DNA of 64,000 nucleotides from Candidatus Pantoea varia. Lineage in GTDB: Bacteria; Pseudomonadota; Gammaproteobacteria; Enterobacterales; Enterobacteriaceae. The DNA lies in assembly GCF_900115075.1 (NCBI RefSeq), contig NZ_FOVG01000001.1:1240001-1304000 (forward strand), read 5' to 3'. Shown piece by piece: positions 32,115 through 42,269 of this stretch. Made by a program: the position numbers and the translations under genes. The notes beneath the pieces were generated by a model that worked only from the letters and a program-made list of their open reading frames with translations, made no database searches and was not told the DNA's origin. The stretch's first letter is position 1, and every line of letters starts with the position of its first letter.

Positions 32115-33161
32115 TCAGACGCGCTTCAGCGACATCGTCTGGCGTTTCTCAGCGGATTGCAGACCCAGTTCGATCAGTTCCATCACCTGAATCGCCTCTT
32201 CGGCCGTTACCGGATTGTTACCGCGTCCGGCAATCGCATCACGGATGCCCGCATAGTAAGCGGGATAGTTGCCCGGCTGAGTCAGCTGTGTGGTTTCGGT
32301 CAGTGAATCACCGTCAACCAGCGTCAGCGTGCCGTCGCGCATGTCATAACCCCAGTCCTCCTGCGGTGGGAAATCCCCCGACTTCAGGCGATCTTCCTGT
32401 GGGTCCAGACCATATTTGACGTAACTGCCGCGCGTCCCGTGGACGGTATAACGGGCAGATTCTGCCGCCACCAACATGCTGGCGTGCAGCACTACGCGGC
32501 GCTGCGGGTAGGTCAGCGTGGCGTGGAAGTAGTCGGTGGTCTGCGCGCCCGGACGCATCTCGGCCAGGTCGACATTGATAGCGACCGGCGGGCCAAACAG
32601 CTGCAGGGCCTGGTCCAGCAGATGTGGCCCCAGGTCGTACCAGATTCCGCTGCCTGCGCCCTTCATTTCGCGCCAGCGATTACGCACTTCCAGACGGAAG
32701 CGGTCAAAGTGCGATTCGAAATAGCGCACTTCACCCAGTGAGCCTGTCTCAAGGAGGGATTTCAGCGTCAGGAAGTCACTGTCCCAGCGGCGGTTGTGGA
32801 ACACCGATAGCAGCAAACCCTTGGCTTTCGCCAGGGCATCCAGTTCGCGCGCCTGTGACAACGTCACGGTAAACGGCTTGTCGACCACCACATGTTTACC
32901 GGCGTTCAGCGCCGCTTTAGCCAGCGGGAAGTGGGTGTCGTTGGGGGTAGGAATAACAATCAGTTGCAGCGTAGGGTCGTCCAGCAGCGCCTGAGGATCG
33001 GCCACCACCTTAACGGCAGGCCAGTCGGCGTGGACTTTGCTGGCGTCGCTACTGGAAATGGCTGCCAGCTCGACGTCCGGCGTCCCTGCAATCAGCGGGG
33101 CGTGAAACGTTTTACTGGCAAAACCGTAGCCGATCAGACCAACACGTAATTTATCGCTCAT
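32115..33161 (-). CDS. ydgJ: Gfo/Idh/MocA-family oxidoreductase YdgJ
   Basis: A 348-residue predicted NAD(P)-dependent oxidoreductase (E. coli YdgJ 346). The Rossmann motif VGLIGYGFASKTFHAPLI is N-terminal, the EKP-type motif appears as VVVDKPFTVTLSQA, and GIWYDLGPHLLDQ provides the GGG...D/H region of the family. The likely substrate is a sugar or polyol, not known. ATG 33161 was chosen by homology, with GAGGAATC upstream; an ATG 27 bases earlier is less likely. Confidence 0.92.
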   Translation of the reverse strand: MSDKLRVGLIGYGFASKTFHAPLIAGTPDVELAAISSSDASKVHADWPAVKVVADPQALLDDPTLQLIVIPTPNDTHFPLAKAALNAGKHVVVDKPFTVTLSQARELDALAKAKGLLLSVFHNRRWDSDFLTLKSLLETGSLGEVRYFESHFDRFRLEVRNRWREMKGAGSGIWYDLGPHLLDQALQLFGPPVAINVDLAEMRPGAQTTDYFHATLTYPQRRVVLHASMLVAAESARYTVHGTRGSYVKYGLDPQEDRLKSGDFPPQEDWGYDMRDGTLTLVDGDSLTETTQLTQPGNYPAYYAGIRDAIAGRGNNPVTAEEAIQVMELIELGLQSAEKRQTMSLKRV

Positions 33162-33180
33162 TTTGATTCCTCGTGGATTC

Positions 33181-33383
33181 TGAGCCATCAGGCGTAATTG
33201 TTGTAGACAGTCTGGACACGGACAGCGCGGAACAACCAGGCGTACACGTCGTACGTGAGGATGACTCGCTGCGCTCGCCCCTTCAGGGCCGCCCTGACGG
33301 GCGTTCAGGTTGCTAAAGCAGCCTGTGTGAGCACTGCCCAGGTTCAGACTGACAAATAAAATAGCCTGATGGGATAGGATCTT
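33181..33383. repeat. MITE-like repeat, copy 1, with internal insertion
   Basis: The segments AGGCGTAATTGTTG...CAGTCTGGACACGGACAGCG and GTGAGCACTGCCCAGGTTC...ATAGCCT match copy 2 at 40091-40234. Between them this copy has about 60 extra bases, including a perfect hairpin TCAGGGC C GCCCTGA at 33283-33297. The left terminal repeat is partly deleted. It lies between ydgJ and the arabinose regulator, at the left border of the sugar-transport block. Confidence 0.8.
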
Positions 33384-33449
33384 AGTCGCTAACCTGATTG
33401 ATTTAAGACTATTAACCAGGTGAGGACAAGGAGGAATCCCCCGAAAAAA

Positions 33450-34367
33450 CTAAGAGATAGCACTCCGCGCCAGGGGCCAGGCCGTCTGCGCCGCCAGGCT
33501 GTCGTGCGCGTCCTGATTGCGGCGGCGGAAGTCGCTGGGACTGACGCCAACCCGCTTGCGGAACACGCGCGAGAAGTAGAGCTGATCGTCGTAACCCACT
33601 TCACGCCCTACCGAGGCGATCGGTTCCTGGGTGGTCTGCAGCAGCAGTTTGGCGCGAATAACGCGCTGATCTTCACGCCAGCGCAGCAGGTTTACACCCA
33701 TCTGCTCGCGGAAGAGGTGCGCCAGCCGCGACGGGGACAGGCAGACGTGACGCGCCACCTCTTCAATCTTCACCTCGCTGGCGAGATGGTTGGTCACATA
33801 CTGGCAGGCTTCAATCACGCGCGGATCGCGGATTAGCTGATGACTGCGCGGATCTTCTTCAACGGCACGCAGCAGCAGTCGCTCCAGCAGGTTCATCGCC
33901 AGCTCTTCCGCAAAGCGCCGACCCGAATTATGGGTCTGTTCGATACTGGCAAACAGGCGGTCGAATTCACCTCGCAGGGATTCCGGTAGCAACAGACGTC
34001 CCACGCCCTCCTGCTCGTCCTGCCAGCGTAGCCAGTCATGCCAGTAGGCGCGCGGACGGAAGTAGACCCAGCGGTGAAACCACTGCGGGCTGTCCGGCGC
34101 ACGACCATAATAGTGGGCGGTTTTTGGCTGAAACAGCAGCATTTCACCCGGTTCGCAGTCAAATGCCCGCTCGCCGTCGAATACCCGCCCTTTGCCTTTA
34201 ATGGTGAGATTCAGAATGTAACCTTTCATGCCGTGCGGGCGATCGATAAAGAAATCGAGCGGACCATCGGCGGTAATGGGCGTCAGCCCCGCCACCAGCC
34301 AGGCATTGAATGAATAGCCTGGCAACAGGGGGTTTTGCTGCTCGGCCGGTAATTCGCGGTGATACAT
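33450..34367 (-). CDS. araC: Arabinose operon regulator AraC
   Basis: A 305-residue protein. The N-terminal half is the cupin-type sugar-binding and dimerisation domain ([15 protein letters not shown] and [19 protein letters not shown], as in AraC). The C-terminal 100 residues carry two helix-turn-helix units ([20 protein letters not shown] and [24 protein letters not shown]). ATG 34367 has GAGG upstream. It is in the same direction as araHGF but on the far side of araH, unlike E. coli where araC faces araB. It should activate araFGH and araBA with arabinose. Confidence 0.92.
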   Translation of the reverse strand: MYHRELPAEQQNPLLPGYSFNAWLVAGLTPITADGPLDFFIDRPHGMKGYILNLTIKGKGRVFDGERAFDCEPGEMLLFQPKTAHYYGRAPDSPQWFHRWVYFRPRAYWHDWLRWQDEQEGVGRLLLPESLRGEFDRLFASIEQTHNSGRRFAEELAMNLLERLLLRAVEEDPRSHQLIRDPRVIEACQYVTNHLASEVKIEEVARHVCLSPSRLAHLFREQMGVNLLRWREDQRVIRAKLLLQTTQEPIASVGREVGYDDQLYFSRVFRKRVGVSPSDFRRRNQDAHDSLAAQTAWPLARSAIS

Positions 34368-34443
34368 AGCGTCCTCACTCAGTCTGTTATTGTTCGGATA
34401 GCCCGCAGAGGCGTTTGCCACTGCGGGCCAAAGGCTCGCTCAA

Positions 34444-35427
34444 TCAGGCTTTTTTCTGTTTGTAACGGTCAAAAATCACCGCAGCTAACAGTATCAGACC
34501 GCGCACCACATACTGTGAGAATGGCGAGATATTCAATAAATTCATCGCATTCTCTACCGTGCCGAGGATTAAGACCCCGGCCACCACGTAAGAAATTTTA
34601 CCGATCCCCCCCTTCAGCGAAACGCCACCCAGTACGCAGGCAGAAATGACGACCAGCTCATAGCCGATTGAGGTCATTGGCTGGCCACTGGTCATACGTG
34701 ATGCCAGGATGATGCCCGCCGCCGCTGAAACCAGACCCGAAAGGATAAAGATGATGATGCGGGTACGGACCACCGGCACACCGGCCAGGCGCGCCGCCTC
34801 TTCATTACCGCCAATCGCCAGGGTATTACGGCCAAAGGTGGTTTTATTGAGCAGGAAGCCGAATATCAACATGGTGGCCAGCGTCAGCCAGATTGGCGCG
34901 GGTACGCCTAGCCAGTTGGCAAAACCGAGTTCAAAGAAGCGCTCATCTTCGATACCGACCGCTTTACCGTCAGAGAAGATATACGCCAGGCCGCGTACGA
35001 TCTGCATCGTCGCCAGCGTGGTGATCAGTGCATTGATCTTGAGCCGGGCAATCACAAAACCGTTGATAAAGCCGGTGATCATGCCGAGGACCAGACCGGC
35101 TGCCACACCAATCCACAGGCTTTCGGTCATGTTGATCACCACGGCGGTGACGACACCGGCACAGGCGATGACGGACGCGACCGACAGGTCAAAATCACCG
35201 GAGGCAAGACAGAACAGCATGCCGCAGGCAACCATGCCGGACATCGACATCGCCAGCCCTAAGCCTTTCATATTGATAAACGAGCCGAAGTTCGGCACAA
35301 AAATCGCACAGACAATAAACAGCAGTGCAAATACCACCAGCATGCCGAAGTTGTCCCAGATGCGACCTAACCGCAGGCCACCGCGTGAAGCGGGCTGCGG
35401 CGTATTTGAGGTCGTGGATGAAGCCAT
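34444..35427 (-). CDS. araH: L-arabinose ABC transporter permease AraH
   Basis: A 327-residue inner-membrane permease with about ten membrane helices. It has sugar-ABC family stretches such as GDFDLSVASVIACAGVVTA, IGGNEEAARLAGVPV and ELVVISACVLGGVSLKGGIG. It is last in araFGH order, 12 bases after araG. As in other CUT2 systems the permease probably works as a homodimer. Confidence 0.95.
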   Translation of the reverse strand: MASSTTSNTPQPASRGGLRLGRIWDNFGMLVVFALLFIVCAIFVPNFGSFINMKGLGLAMSMSGMVACGMLFCLASGDFDLSVASVIACAGVVTAVVINMTESLWIGVAAGLVLGMITGFINGFVIARLKINALITTLATMQIVRGLAYIFSDGKAVGIEDERFFELGFANWLGVPAPIWLTLATMLIFGFLLNKTTFGRNTLAIGGNEEAARLAGVPVVRTRIIIFILSGLVSAAAGIILASRMTSGQPMTSIGYELVVISACVLGGVSLKGGIGKISYVVAGVLILGTVENAMNLLNISPFSQYVVRGLILLAAVIFDRYKQKKA

Positions 35428-35439
35428 GATGATCTCCTG

Positions 35440-36960
35440 TCAGGCCACGGCGGCCGCTTGAGTGGTTTTGGGCATCGCCAGGCTCAGCGTCTGCTGCTCC
35501 GTGGCGTCGTCGTGCAGCAGTTCACCGGCAATGGCACCTTCACGCATCACAACGATGCGATCGGCCAGGCCCATCACTTCCGGTAAATCGCTTGAGGCGA
35601 ACAGCACCGCAATGCCCCGGTTCGCCAGCTGATAAATCAGGTTATAAATTTCATGTTTGGCACCGACATCAATACCGCGCGTTGGCTCATCCAGCAGGAT
35701 CACTTTCATATCCTCGGAGAGCCAGCGTCCCAGAATTGCCTTCTGCTGGTTGCCGCCGGAGAGGTTCATGATCAGCTGATCGGCGCTGGGCGTTTTGATG
35801 TTCAGCGAACGGATATGGCTGTCGGCATTCTTGTTTTCCCAGCCGTTTTTAATCAGGCATCCGGCGGTAAGATTGTGACGACGGGCGCTGATGTTGATGT
35901 TGTCACGTACCGAGTGCACCGGAATAATGCCCTCAGCTTTGCGGTCTTCCGGGCAGAGCATGATGCCAGCGCGGATGGCGTCGATAGGCTCCCGCAGCGG
36001 CAAGGGTTTGCCGTCCAGAATCACCTGGCCGCCACGCAGACGCGTGCCGCCAAACAGCCCTTTCAACAGTTCACTGCGTCCGGCACCGACCAGGCCAAAC
36101 AGCCCGACGATTTCACCGGCATGAACTTTGAGCGAAATGGGTGTACGCACGCCCTTCGCTTCGACTTTGTCCAGCTCCAGCCGCACTTCCCCTTTGGGAC
36201 GCGGTGAGTAGCCATAGATATCACCCAGGTTACGTCCCACCATCGCCTGCACCAGATCGTCATGATGGGTGTTAGCCATGTCAGTAAACGTCCGCACGTA
36301 GCGGCCATCTTTAAACACGGTGATGGCATCGCTGAGGGCGAAGATCTCTTCCATGCGATGTGAAACGTAGAGCACCACCCGGCCCTCCTCACGGAGCTGA
36401 CGGATGACGCGGAACAGGTTGTCGATTTCACGCGCTGACAGGGAACTGGTTGGCTCATCAAAGGCGATAATGCGCGCATTGCGTGCCAGCGCTTTGGCAA
36501 TCTCCACCATCTGCCACTGCCCCAGCGACAGGTATTTCAGCGGCATATCGGGATCGATATCCATGCCCAGATTTTTCAACTGTACGCCCGCTTCAAAACG
36601 CATCAGCTTACGGTTGACCAGACCATGTTTGTGCGGGATCTGGCCGAGATAGATGTTCTCCGCCACGCTCATTTCCGGCACCAGATGCAGTTCCTGGTAA
36701 ATAATGGCAACGCCCGCGTCCAGCGCATCAGTCGTGCGCTGAAAACTCATCGGCTTGCCTTTAATGCGAATCTCACCGCCGCTCGGCTGATAACTGCCGC
36801 TGAGTATTTTTAACAGCGTCGATTTGCCTGCGCCGTTCTCGCCCATCAGAGCATGGACTTCACCGCCACGGCAGTCGAAGGAGATATCCTGCAACGCTTT
36901 CACGCCAGGGAAGGTTTTACTGATGCCATGAAACGACAGAAATGCTGAATCAGTGTTCAT
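35440..36960 (-). CDS. araG: L-arabinose ABC transporter ATPase AraG
   Basis: A 506-residue protein with two fused ABC domains. The first has Walker [15 protein letters not shown] and signature [15 protein letters not shown]. The second has a degenerate Walker [15 protein letters not shown] but keeps signature [15 protein letters not shown] and Walker [16 protein letters not shown], a usual asymmetry in CUT2 ATPases. ATG 36960 with AGGA six bases upstream is better than the GTG 12 bases earlier. It energises arabinose uptake with AraF and AraH. Confidence 0.95.
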   Translation of the reverse strand: MNTDSAFLSFHGISKTFPGVKALQDISFDCRGGEVHALMGENGAGKSTLLKILSGSYQPSGGEIRIKGKPMSFQRTTDALDAGVAIIYQELHLVPEMSVAENIYLGQIPHKHGLVNRKLMRFEAGVQLKNLGMDIDPDMPLKYLSLGQWQMVEIAKALARNARIIAFDEPTSSLSAREIDNLFRVIRQLREEGRVVLYVSHRMEEIFALSDAITVFKDGRYVRTFTDMANTHHDDLVQAMVGRNLGDIYGYSPRPKGEVRLELDKVEAKGVRTPISLKVHAGEIVGLFGLVGAGRSELLKGLFGGTRLRGGQVILDGKPLPLREPIDAIRAGIMLCPEDRKAEGIIPVHSVRDNINISARRHNLTAGCLIKNGWENKNADSHIRSLNIKTPSADQLIMNLSGGNQQKAILGRWLSEDMKVILLDEPTRGIDVGAKHEIYNLIYQLANRGIAVLFASSDLPEVMGLADRIVVMREGAIAGELLHDDATEQQTLSLAMPKTTQAAAVA

Positions 36961-37059
36961 GTTAATCCTCACTCTTTCGCGCCACCGGCCTGTTATGGCG
37001 GGCGACGCGAAATGGGCTATTAAGAATGCCGGGCTGCGAACAGCCCGACAGGCTCAGGG

Positions 37060-38043
37060 TTACATCAGTCCTTTTTTCGCCAGTTCAGTTTTGAAGTTGT
37101 CACGGGTGATCAGCACCACATCGGTAACTTCGGTGAATTTCGGTGGCTCTTCACCTTTGCTGACCCAGTTGTAGAGCATCTGGCTACTTTTGTAGCCGTG
37201 GATATCCGGGCTTGGCAGCAGCGAACCGTAGAAGCCGGTCGCCTTGTCTTTTGACAGTTCACTGATGGCATCCACGCCGTTGATACCGATACCGATGACG
37301 TCAGCCGCTTTAAAGCCCTGACCTTCGGTGGCACGTACGCCGCCCAGCACGGTGTTGTCGTTCATGCCGACAATCAGCCAGTGTTTGACTTCAGGATGCT
37401 GCACCAGCAGGGAGTTACCGGCGTCAAACGCGCCAGGGATATCGTTGGATTTGGTTGGGACCTGATAGATCTGGGCTGCCGGGAAGCCAGCGGCTTTGAT
37501 CGCGTCCATTGAGCCGCCGGTACGGCGACGGGCGGTGTCGAGTTCATTCGCAGTAATGGCCATCACGCCGGTGGTTTTCACATCCCAGCCGCGTTTCTGC
37601 ATCTCTTTATAGAGTTCCTGACCCTGACGCTCGCCAATTTTGGTGGCGGCCATCATTACCAGCGGCACGGTGTCCATTGGCTTGCCTTTGGCGGTGACAA
37701 ACTGGTCATCCACGGCGATGACTTTCAGACCGTAGCCACGCGCTTTCGCCATGATGGCAGAGCCGAGTTTTGGATCGGGCGTACAGATGACAAACCCTTT
37801 TGCGCCGTTCGCCGCCAGGCTGTCGATGGCATTCAGGGTTTTTTCACCGTCCGGCACGGCAATTTTAATGACATCAAAGCCAAGATCTTTGCCCGCTTTA
37901 TCGGCGAATTTCCATTCAGTCTGGAACCAGGGTTCTTCTGGTTGCTTGACTAAAAAACCCAGCTTCATGGTCTCGGCGATAGCGGATTGTGACATAACCG
38001 CTGCCAGGCCGATGGCCGCGAATGCTTTAGTGAATTTATGCAT
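37060..38043 (-). CDS. araF: L-arabinose periplasmic binding protein AraF
   Basis: A 327-residue protein with a cleavable signal peptide (HKFTKAFAAIGLAAVMSQSAIAE) and a periplasmic sugar-binding fold closely following E. coli AraF (KLGFLVKQPEEPWFQTEW, then DPKLGSAIMAKARGYGLKVIAVDDQF). It binds L-arabinose in the periplasm and hands it to AraH. It is first in the araFGH operon, divergent from araBA, so both operons share one 365-base control region. Confidence 0.96.
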   Translation of the reverse strand: MHKFTKAFAAIGLAAVMSQSAIAETMKLGFLVKQPEEPWFQTEWKFADKAGKDLGFDVIKIAVPDGEKTLNAIDSLAANGAKGFVICTPDPKLGSAIMAKARGYGLKVIAVDDQFVTAKGKPMDTVPLVMMAATKIGERQGQELYKEMQKRGWDVKTTGVMAITANELDTARRRTGGSMDAIKAAGFPAAQIYQVPTKSNDIPGAFDAGNSLLVQHPEVKHWLIVGMNDNTVLGGVRATEGQGFKAADVIGIGINGVDAISELSKDKATGFYGSLLPSPDIHGYKSSQMLYNWVSKGEEPPKFTEVTDVVLITRDNFKTELAKKGLM

Positions 38044-38408
38044 GATGCTCTCCGGTACCAGGTTATTTTTCGCTGCTAATAACGAATCGGTGTAAACGCT
38101 ACCAGTTTGTTTTGTTTTGTGGGTACAGCCATAAATCAGTGCGTTAGGCTGGCATGTGCTGACAGACTGTCCAGACGCTGGGCTAGTTTTAGCGGTATTA
38201 GCGAAGAAAAATGTAGAGCGGTATCACATCTTAAAATCACGACAAAATGATCCATATATTCAGCAAATTTAACCGGACCTTAACTTTTGCAATGGATCAC
38301 AAAATCACTGCCGATGACAGAAAAGTGCATATTGTCAGCCAGCGATGACTAACTGATTTGGCACGCCGAACCCAGGATACAGGAGTTAACTAACTACAGG
38401 AGATTCCG
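38044..38408. promoter_or_regulatory. Divergent araF/araB control region
   Basis: 365 bases without a gene. It has an AraC I1-I2-like pair at 38240-38278, a TAGCGG/TAGCG cluster at about 38190-38203 that may be another AraC half-site, and an AGGAG before araB. A catabolite-activator site is expected in such a region but I see no strong match. Confidence 0.6.
38240..38278 (+). promoter_or_regulatory. AraC I1-I2-like tandem half-sites
   Basis: The sequence ending ATGATCCATA (38247-38256) resembles the 3' part of E. coli araI1 (TTTATCCATA). Four bases later CAGCAAATTTAACCGGAC (38261-38278) matches araI2 at 11 of 18 positions. The four-base spacing equals that in E. coli. Orientation is toward araB, leaving a leader of about 100 bases. 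Confidence 0.5.
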
Positions 38409-40106
38409 ATGCGTGCTGGAGCCATCACCCTTGGGCTGGACTTTGGTAGTGATTCGGTGCGTGCGCTGGCCGTGGATTGTCATAGCGGCAAAGAGCTGCA
38501 GAGTGCGGTGTTCAGCTATCCGCGCTGGCAACAGGGCTTATACAGCGATCCGCACACTAACCGTTTTCGTCACCATCCACAGGATTACATCGACGCTATG
38601 GAGCAGGCGCTGCTCGGCGTGCTGAATGCACTAAGTGACGATCAGCGCAACGCCGTAGTCGGCATTGGCGTTGACAGTACCGGCTCTACCCCGGCGCCGA
38701 TTGATCGCGACGGCCATGTGCTGGCGCTGCGCCCGGAGTTCGCTGAGAACCCCAACGCGATGTTTGTGCTGTGGAAAGATCACACCGCTATAGAAGAAGC
38801 GGAAGAAATTAATCAACTCTGCCATAGCGGCCGCTTCCAGGATTACAGCCGCTTTATTGGCGGCATTTACTCTTCCGAGTGGTTCTGGGCGAAGATTCTG
38901 CACGTGTCGCGTGAAGATGCGGCCGTACGTGAGGCCGCCGTCTCCTGGGTCGAGCTATGCGACTGGGTGCCAGCCCTGTTAAGTGGCACCACCGCGCCAG
39001 ACACGCTGCGTCGTGGCCGCTGTGCCGCCGGGCATAAAGCGCTGTGGCATGGCGACTGGAACGGCCTGCCCGATGTCGATTTCCTGAATGCACTCGACCC
39101 GCTGTTAACGCAGCAGCTCGACGCACCTCTGTTTACGGAGACCTGGACTGCGGATCTGCCGGTCGGCACGCTCAGCCCCGAGTGGGCGCAGCGTCTTGGC
39201 CTGACGCAGACCGTCACGCTCTCCGGTGGCGCGTTCGACTGCCATATGGGGGCCGTGGGTGGCGGAGCCAAACCTTATACCCTGGTGAAAGTGATTGGCA
39301 CCTCAACCTGCGACATCCTGATAGCTGACGCGGAAAAGGTCGGCGATCGCGATATCAAGGGCATCTGTGGTCAGGTCGATGGCAGTGTCATGCCAGGCGC
39401 TATCGGGCTGGAGGCGGGTCAGTCTGCCTTTGGTGATATCTACGCCTGGTTCAGCCGCTTACTGGGCTGGCCATTGCAACTGGCGGCGCAGCAGCATCCT
39501 GAGCTGAAGCCTCAGCTGGCTGAGATGCAAAAGAATCTGATTAAGGATCTGACCGAGGCCTGGGCTGCCAATCCGCAGCTCGACCATCTGCCGGTGGTAC
39601 TGGACTGGTTTAACGGTCGCCGCACACCGAATGCTAATCAGCGTCTGAAAGGGGTGATTACCGACCTGAATCTGGGCACCGATGCCCCAGCACTGTTTGG
39701 TGGTCTGGTCGCGGCAACCGCATTTGGCGCGCGCGCCATTATGGAGTGCTTCGAGCAGCAGCAGATCCCGGTCGAGAGCATTCTGACGCTCGGCGGCATC
39801 GCGCGGAAATCCCCGGCGATTATGCAGGCCTGCTGCGATGTGATGAACCGGCCCCTGGATATCGTCGCCTCTGACGAGTGCTGTGCGCTGGGTGCGGCCA
39901 TTTTCGCCGCCGTGGCCGCCGGTGTTCACGCCAGCGTCCCTGATGCACAGCAGGTCATGGCCAGCCCGATTGCCGTGACGCTGCAGCCCGATCCGGCGCG
40001 CGTCGCCCGCTATCAACAACTTTATCAACGCTATCAACAATGGTGCGTGACGGCTGAACCGCAATACGCCGCCCGCCCCGCTTCCGCTAAGAGCCTATCC
40101 CAGTAG
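38409..40106 (+). CDS. araB: L-ribulokinase AraB
   Basis: A 565-residue FGGY-family kinase (E. coli 566) phosphorylating L-ribulose. The N-terminus [17 protein letters not shown] is the phosphate-1 loop, WKDHTA and [14 protein letters not shown] are substrate and nucleotide regions, and [14 protein letters not shown] carries the adenosine motif. AGGAG precedes ATG 38409. The final codons (Lys-Ser-Leu-Ser-Gln-stop) lie inside the left terminal repeat of the MITE-like element at 40091, so the native C-terminus was replaced by the insertion. Confidence 0.96.
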   Translation: MRAGAITLGLDFGSDSVRALAVDCHSGKELQSAVFSYPRWQQGLYSDPHTNRFRHHPQDYIDAMEQALLGVLNALSDDQRNAVVGIGVDSTGSTPAPIDRDGHVLALRPEFAENPNAMFVLWKDHTAIEEAEEINQLCHSGRFQDYSRFIGGIYSSEWFWAKILHVSREDAAVREAAVSWVELCDWVPALLSGTTAPDTLRRGRCAAGHKALWHGDWNGLPDVDFLNALDPLLTQQLDAPLFTETWTADLPVGTLSPEWAQRLGLTQTVTLSGGAFDCHMGAVGGGAKPYTLVKVIGTSTCDILIADAEKVGDRDIKGICGQVDGSVMPGAIGLEAGQSAFGDIYAWFSRLLGWPLQLAAQQHPELKPQLAEMQKNLIKDLTEAWAANPQLDHLPVVLDWFNGRRTPNANQRLKGVITDLNLGTDAPALFGGLVAATAFGARAIMECFEQQQIPVESILTLGGIARKSPAIMQACCDVMNRPLDIVASDECCALGAAIFAAVAAGVHASVPDAQQVMASPIAVTLQPDPARVARYQQLYQRYQQWCVTAEPQYAARPASAKSLSQ

Positions 40107-40234
40107 GCGTAATTGTTGCAGGCAGTCTGGACACGGACAGCGCGGAACAACCGGAGCGTACACGGAGTACGTGAGGATTGTGAGCACTGCCCAGGTTCAG
40201 ACTGACAAATAAAATAGCCTATTGGGGTAGGCTC
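40091..40234. repeat. MITE-like repeat, copy 2, with 18-bp terminal inverted repeats
   Basis: GAGCCTATCCCAGTAGGC (40091-40108) and GCCTATTGGGGTAGGCTC (40217-40234) are inverted repeats with two mismatches around a 108-base core. The core matches copy 1 at 33.2 kb. The element overlaps the araB 3' end and fills most of the araB-araA gap, ending 20 bases before the araA ATG. No coding capacity is seen, which fits a non-autonomous mobile element or a structured RNA repeat. Confidence 0.85.
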
Positions 40235-40253
40235 AAAGTAAAGGAGTGATCTT

Positions 40254-41753
40254 ATGGAACAGTCAAACAGCTACAGCGTGTGGTTCGTCATCGGCACACA
40301 GCACCTCTACGGGGCGGAGACGTTACGCCAGGTTGAACAGAATGCGCGTCAGGTCGTCGACGGGTTAAATCAGGCCGGTTTACCCGTGCGTCTGGAGCTG
40401 AAACCGCTGGTGAAGTCACCGGATGAAGCGCTGGCCCTGTGTCGCGACGCAAACTATGACAAGCAGTGCGTCGGGATCATTACCTGGCTGCACACTTTCT
40501 CTCCAGCCAAGATGTGGATCGGCGGCCTGAGCGTGCTGAATAAGCCGCTGCTGCAATTCCACACCCAGTTCAATGCAGAGATCCCGTGGGACAGCATGGA
40601 CATGGACTTTATGAACCTGAACCAGACCGCGCACGGCGGCCGTGAGTTCGGTTTCATCGGCGCGCGCATGGGCCTGCAGCACAGCGTGGTGACAGGTCAC
40701 TGGAAAGACGGCGCCAGCCAGCAGCGTCTGGGCAACTGGATGCGGGCGGCTCTGGCTAAACAGGCCAGCCAGCAGCTGAAAGTCGCCCGGTTTGGCGACA
40801 ACATGCGTGAAGTGGCCGTGACCGAAGGCGATAAAGTTGCCGCACAGATTCAGTTCGGTTACTCAGTGAATGGCTGGGGCGTTGGCGATTTGGTCGAGGT
40901 GATCAATGGCGTCAGCGATGGCGACGTGAATGCGCTGATCGACGAATATGAAAGTCTTTATCGCTTTACCGATGTCGCCGCGTCTGGCGGTGAAAAACGT
41001 CAGAACGTACTGGATGCTGCGCGTATCGAACTCGGTCTGAAGCGTTTCCTGGAAGCGGAAGGCTGCCACGCCTTTACCACCAACTTCCAGACGCTGCACG
41101 GCATGACGCAGTTGCCAGGTCTGGCGGTTCAGCGTCTGATGGGTCAGGGTTATGGCTTCGCAGGCGAAGGTGACTGGAAAACCGCTGCCCTGCTGCGCAT
41201 TTTCAAAGTGCTGGCCGGTGACCGCAAAGGTGGCACCTCATTTATGGAGGATTACACCTATCACTTCTCACCAGGCAACGATTTAGTGCTTGGCTCGCAC
41301 ATGCTGGAAGTCTGTCCATCAATTGCCATTGAAGAGAAGCCATTGATCGATGTGCAGTTCCTGGGCATTGGTGATAAAGCCGATCCAGCGCGTATGATTT
41401 TCTCCACCCCAGCGGGCCGTGCGGTTAACGCCAGCGTGATCGATATGGGCGACCGTTTCCGTCTGCTGGTTAACGTGGTGGATGCTATCGAACAGCCGAA
41501 ACCGCTGCCGAAGTTGCCGGTTGCACGCGCACTGTGGAAAGCGCAGCCTTCACTGGCGACTGCCTCCGAAGCGTGGATTCTGGGCGGCGGCGCACACCAT
41601 ACGGTGTTCAGTCAGGCGCTGACGCTGGAGGATATGTATCTGTACGGTGAGATGAACGATATCGAAGTGCTGGTGATTGATGAGCACACGCGTTTGCCTG
41701 CGTTTAAAGACGCGCTGCGCTGGAATGAAGCGTACTACCGTCTGAAACGTTAA
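40254..41753 (+). CDS. araA: L-arabinose isomerase AraA
   Basis: A 499-residue enzyme (E. coli 500) converting L-arabinose to L-ribulose. Characteristic stretches are [16 protein letters not shown] at the N-terminus, the metal-site regions [15 protein letters not shown] and FMEDYTYHF, and [20 protein letters not shown] lies before the ATG. In E. coli araD follows. Here none does: the next 0.8 kb contains repeats only, so L-ribulose-5-phosphate must be handled by an epimerase encoded elsewhere. Confidence 0.97.
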   Translation: MEQSNSYSVWFVIGTQHLYGAETLRQVEQNARQVVDGLNQAGLPVRLELKPLVKSPDEALALCRDANYDKQCVGIITWLHTFSPAKMWIGGLSVLNKPLLQFHTQFNAEIPWDSMDMDFMNLNQTAHGGREFGFIGARMGLQHSVVTGHWKDGASQQRLGNWMRAALAKQASQQLKVARFGDNMREVAVTEGDKVAAQIQFGYSVNGWGVGDLVEVINGVSDGDVNALIDEYESLYRFTDVAASGGEKRQNVLDAARIELGLKRFLEAEGCHAFTTNFQTLHGMTQLPGLAVQRLMGQGYGFAGEGDWKTAALLRIFKVLAGDRKGGTSFMEDYTYHFSPGNDLVLGSHMLEVCPSIAIEEKPLIDVQFLGIGDKADPARMIFSTPAGRAVNASVIDMGDRFRLLVNVVDAIEQPKPLPKLPVARALWKAQPSLATASEAWILGGGAHHTVFSQALTLEDMYLYGEMNDIEVLVIDEHTRLPAFKDALRWNEAYYRLKR

Positions 41754-41764
41754 TGAGTGATTAA

Positions 41765-41823
41765 GCGGCGCTTTAGGGGTTCTGAAAAGAAATCGATTCA
41801 GGATCGATAAAGCGCCGTTTGTT
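41765..41823 (+). terminator. Probable terminator hairpin after araA
   Basis: CGGCGCTTTA (about 41766-41775) pairs with TAAAGCGCCG (41809-41818). An inner imperfect ATCGAT repeat lies within the loop and GTTTGTTTG follows. It is long and T-poor, so it could be a terminator or an mRNA-stabilising structure. Confidence 0.55.
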
Positions 41824-41879
41824 TGAAAAACAGTGCTATTCAGTCGGGAATAGCGGGCGTTCCGTAAAGTCGCCATAAA

Positions 41880-41990
41880 TACATCTCTGTAGGCTCGGCC
41901 GCCGGACGACTCGCCTCATCCATGAGGCTCGCCCGCGAGCGGGCCAACGCTTCGCGCTGTTTAAAAACGCTCCCGGCGTTTTTGTCCCTG
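41880..41990 (-). repeat. Hairpin-rich element with GGA loops on the minus strand
   Basis: On the minus strand this has several small hairpins in a row: a stem of AACGC type with GGGA in the loop (41966-41986), GCCCGC/GCGGGC (about 41931-41944), GCCTC-ATGGAT-GAGGC (41928-41913), and TACA-GAGA-TGTA (41891-41880). Two of the loops expose GGA. No credible gene is present. Confidence 0.6.
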
Positions 41991-42068
41991 CGGCGGACGC
42001 TTTACTCCACTGCCCGTCATCCCCTCCTTTTTGATAGTTCAGCGCATGTTTTTAAAAGCCATGATCAA

Positions 42069-42218
42069 GCCCAACCGGGAAGGAAAGGACTGCCTGAAAA
42101 GCAAAGCGTCCGCTCCAGGGATGGTGTGGCCGATCCGCAGGGATGCGGGAATTCTTTGCGATCAGGCAGTCCTTTCCTGACCCTGCACCTGCACCTTCAT
42201 TTAAAACAATTGTTTTAT
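42069..42218 (+). repeat. Structured GGA-hairpin repeat, copy A
   Basis: AGGAAAGGACTGCCTGA (42081-42097) is exactly inverted at 42162-42178. Inside lie CCAGGGATGG and the hairpin CCGC-AGGGAT-GCGG (42135-42148). Copy B follows about 201 bases downstream in the same orientation. The elements could form a long rod with loops AGGGAT. No protein is likely to be encoded. Confidence 0.75.
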
Positions 42219-42269
42219 TCAACATACCAATAAAAGGTCCACTGGTTTGCTTGTTAAAGCAATGCATCA

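Noticed and set aside
33450..34421. Longer AraC with an 18-residue N-terminal extension
   Set aside because: ATG 34367 has a GAGG at good distance and the extension does not look like AraC.
41922..42233. Plus-strand open frame rich in Arg/Ala/Leu
   Set aside because: It runs through hairpin repeats and has no ribosome binding site or recognisable family; such frames arise by chance in G+C-rich repeats.
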